From the NCBI GenBank assembly GCA_036971475.1, contig JBAIZL010000006.1, positions 11,972,705 to 12,036,704 of the forward strand: a stretch of DNA of 64,000 nt. Reading direction: 5' to 3'. Below, in pieces: positions 62,469 to 64,000 of this stretch; position 1 is the first letter of the stretch, and every line of letters starts with the position of its first letter. The stretch is from Prosapia bicincta. Lineage: Eukaryota; Arthropoda; Insecta; Hemiptera; Cercopidae. The notes below the pieces were generated by a model. That model was not told where the DNA came from, did not search any database, and saw nothing but the letters and a program-made list of their open reading frames with translations. A program made the translations under genes and the position numbers.

Positions 62469-63583
62469 GTATGTGGTTTTAACTCTGAATATTTTTTTTT
62501 CTTTGAAACTAATTTTTTGAAAGCTTCGTAATTCAAATTCTTTAATTTATAATTTTTAATTGAAAAATAATTTAATTACTGATGTAAATATAGGGATTTT
62601 TGTTATGAAGTGTTTAACCAAAATATTATGAGGCTATATATCAGGCAACACAAAATTTATTTACTGACTGTCTTATGAATTAACCATGTACTGGTTATCA
62701 AGAGGTTGAAGGTACTGTATTTGGATTAAAATGAAGTGTCTTTTAATGTTTTCTGGCCGTTTTCTTTATTTCTTTAGGTATCGTCGGAATATTTAGATCT
62801 TTGTGAATATTTTTGTTTTTTGCATACAAAGGTACAGTGACCATATTTTAGTACATTATTTCGGAACATTTGGAGAATATCTACAAAAGATTTCTTTGCA
62901 CATACCCTAAGTTAACTGTCATAAGGCCAAACATGTTTCAAAACTGATTGTTGATTTTTATATAATTTTCAAATGCGAAGTTAGAATCTCTACAAGATAG
63001 CCAATAGTGCTTACGGTACTTGATATTAATTTCCTTCTTCTTTTCTTCTTGATGTGGTGTTTCCATCTTAGTTTAGCATCTTAGTTCATACCTAAATATT
63101 TAGCTTTATTTTCAAAAAGGATGTTGATTCCGTGAACATCCATTAACGGAGGATCTTTCAGTATCTTACTTTTGGAGGTGATAAGGACAAACGTCACTGC
63201 ATTCAGTTAGATTGGCTTGAGCCACATCTAAAATAATGCAATTCAAAGAGGTTTATCTTCTAAGACTCTTTCTAACACATCCGTTATTGTTTAATATTCC
63301 GATAGAGTGATATCAAATAAAATTGTTTTCTAAAAAATGGTAAAACCAAATCCTCATGATTTCACCCTTACATCAGCATTAGTATTAGTTATAAAATAAC
63401 ACAGCATCATTAAATCGTCTTCATGTATTTAGAAACATAGTTTTTAAAATACCGATCGTCAGGTAGATTGGATCATATTCAATAATTATGATTGTTTAAT
63501 TATTTTACAACATAAATCTGCAGCAAATAGGAAATACATAATATAAAAAAGAGACCAATGTATATAATCATATACATATGGGT
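62469..63583. other. AT-rich stretch, nothing recognised
   Basis: No supportable gene. A possible acceptor with a short open stretch at about 62779-62840 could be the last exon belonging to the broken receptor copy, but no TYxxxxxQF motif is seen. Confidence 0.5.
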
Positions 63584-63584
63584 G

Positions 63585-63629
<45 letters not shown>

Positions 63630-63633
63630 GTGT

Positions 63634-63664
<31 letters not shown>

Positions 63665-63690
63665 AGTGTGTGTGTGTGTGTGTGTGTGTT
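63584..63690. repeat. (TA)n-(TG)n microsatellite
   Basis: A short TA tract followed by a TG run with a few TGAG and TGTA interruptions. The listed short frames on both strands are translations of it. Confidence 0.95.
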
Positions 63691-64000
63691 GCAACGTCCC
63701 TCCCCTTTTATTGATATTCCTTCTCGCATAATTCCAAAATGTTTTTGTTTGAACACTTATTTATAAACAAACCAAACATCTGGCAATCACCCCGCTTGTT
63801 AAACCGTGCTAAAATCCATGAGTTACGTGTATATTTCCCGCTCATAGGGCCATGTCCAAAATAAGCCTATTCCCGCTGACTACTATTTAAAATCAGTATA
63901 AACTCCCCAAAATTGGTTTATCAATTATGTAGGGTCTAGATATAGTCACACATGTCATTTCAATAGTCAGCTGGAAAGAAATCCATTTAAAATAATACAC
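63691..64000. other. Right edge of window, nothing recognised
   Basis: No open frame of note and no repeat matched elsewhere in the window. Confidence 0.5.

Overview
The window looks like nuclear DNA of an arthropod, probably an insect. It is very AT-rich and gene-poor, with many long (TA)n and (CA)n tracts, decayed repeats, and fragments of an insect chemoreceptor (gustatory receptor) family in the last quarter. The order is not certain; a hemipteran-like genome is only a guess. There is no sign of bacterial organisation.

The most striking object lies at about 2.67-15.73 kb. It is a roughly 13-kb, visibly less AT-rich element bounded by long terminal inverted repeats (about 1.70 kb left, 1.45 kb right) that carry subterminal repeats. 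It encodes an intact 1250-aa family-B DNA polymerase of the protein-primed Polinton/adintovirus type. That protein has an N-terminal OTU-like segment, a Cys-rich zinc region, exonuclease motifs, a Vsr-like segment and polymerase motifs A-C. Further right are a duplicated TATA-containing promoter, a 98-aa ORF that could be a single-stranded-DNA-binding protein, a second small reading frame whose start codon may be made by splicing, and a three-exon RING-finger gene with a poly(A) signal. I see no integrase, capsid, packaging ATPase or protease frame. About 2.5 kb in the middle is filled with short degenerate tandem repeats. This is either a capsid-less, integrase-less relative of Polintons or a relic of a linear protein-primed virus or plasmid.

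From 15.7 to 47 kb I see no convincing host gene. The stretch holds microsatellites, two arrays of one ~141-143-bp satellite family in opposite orientation (25.3-26.7 kb, dimeric; 32.4-34.4 kb, four-monomer higher-order repeat), a three-copy dispersed repeat, a ~620-bp tandem duplication, small foldback elements in (TA)n tracts and a possible pogo/Tigger end.

From 48.8 to 62.5 kb there is a decayed gustatory-receptor cluster: a receptor-like fragment (48.8 kb), a disabled copy of a first exon (49.2-49.7 kb), a five-exon receptor gene (51.9-57.4 kb) with one in-frame stop and no last exon found, and a frameshifted copy of its fifth exon (62.4 kb). Between these lie a head-to-head foldback (57.6 kb) and a hammerhead-ribozyme-like core (58.2 kb), which suggest Penelope-like retroelement remnants.
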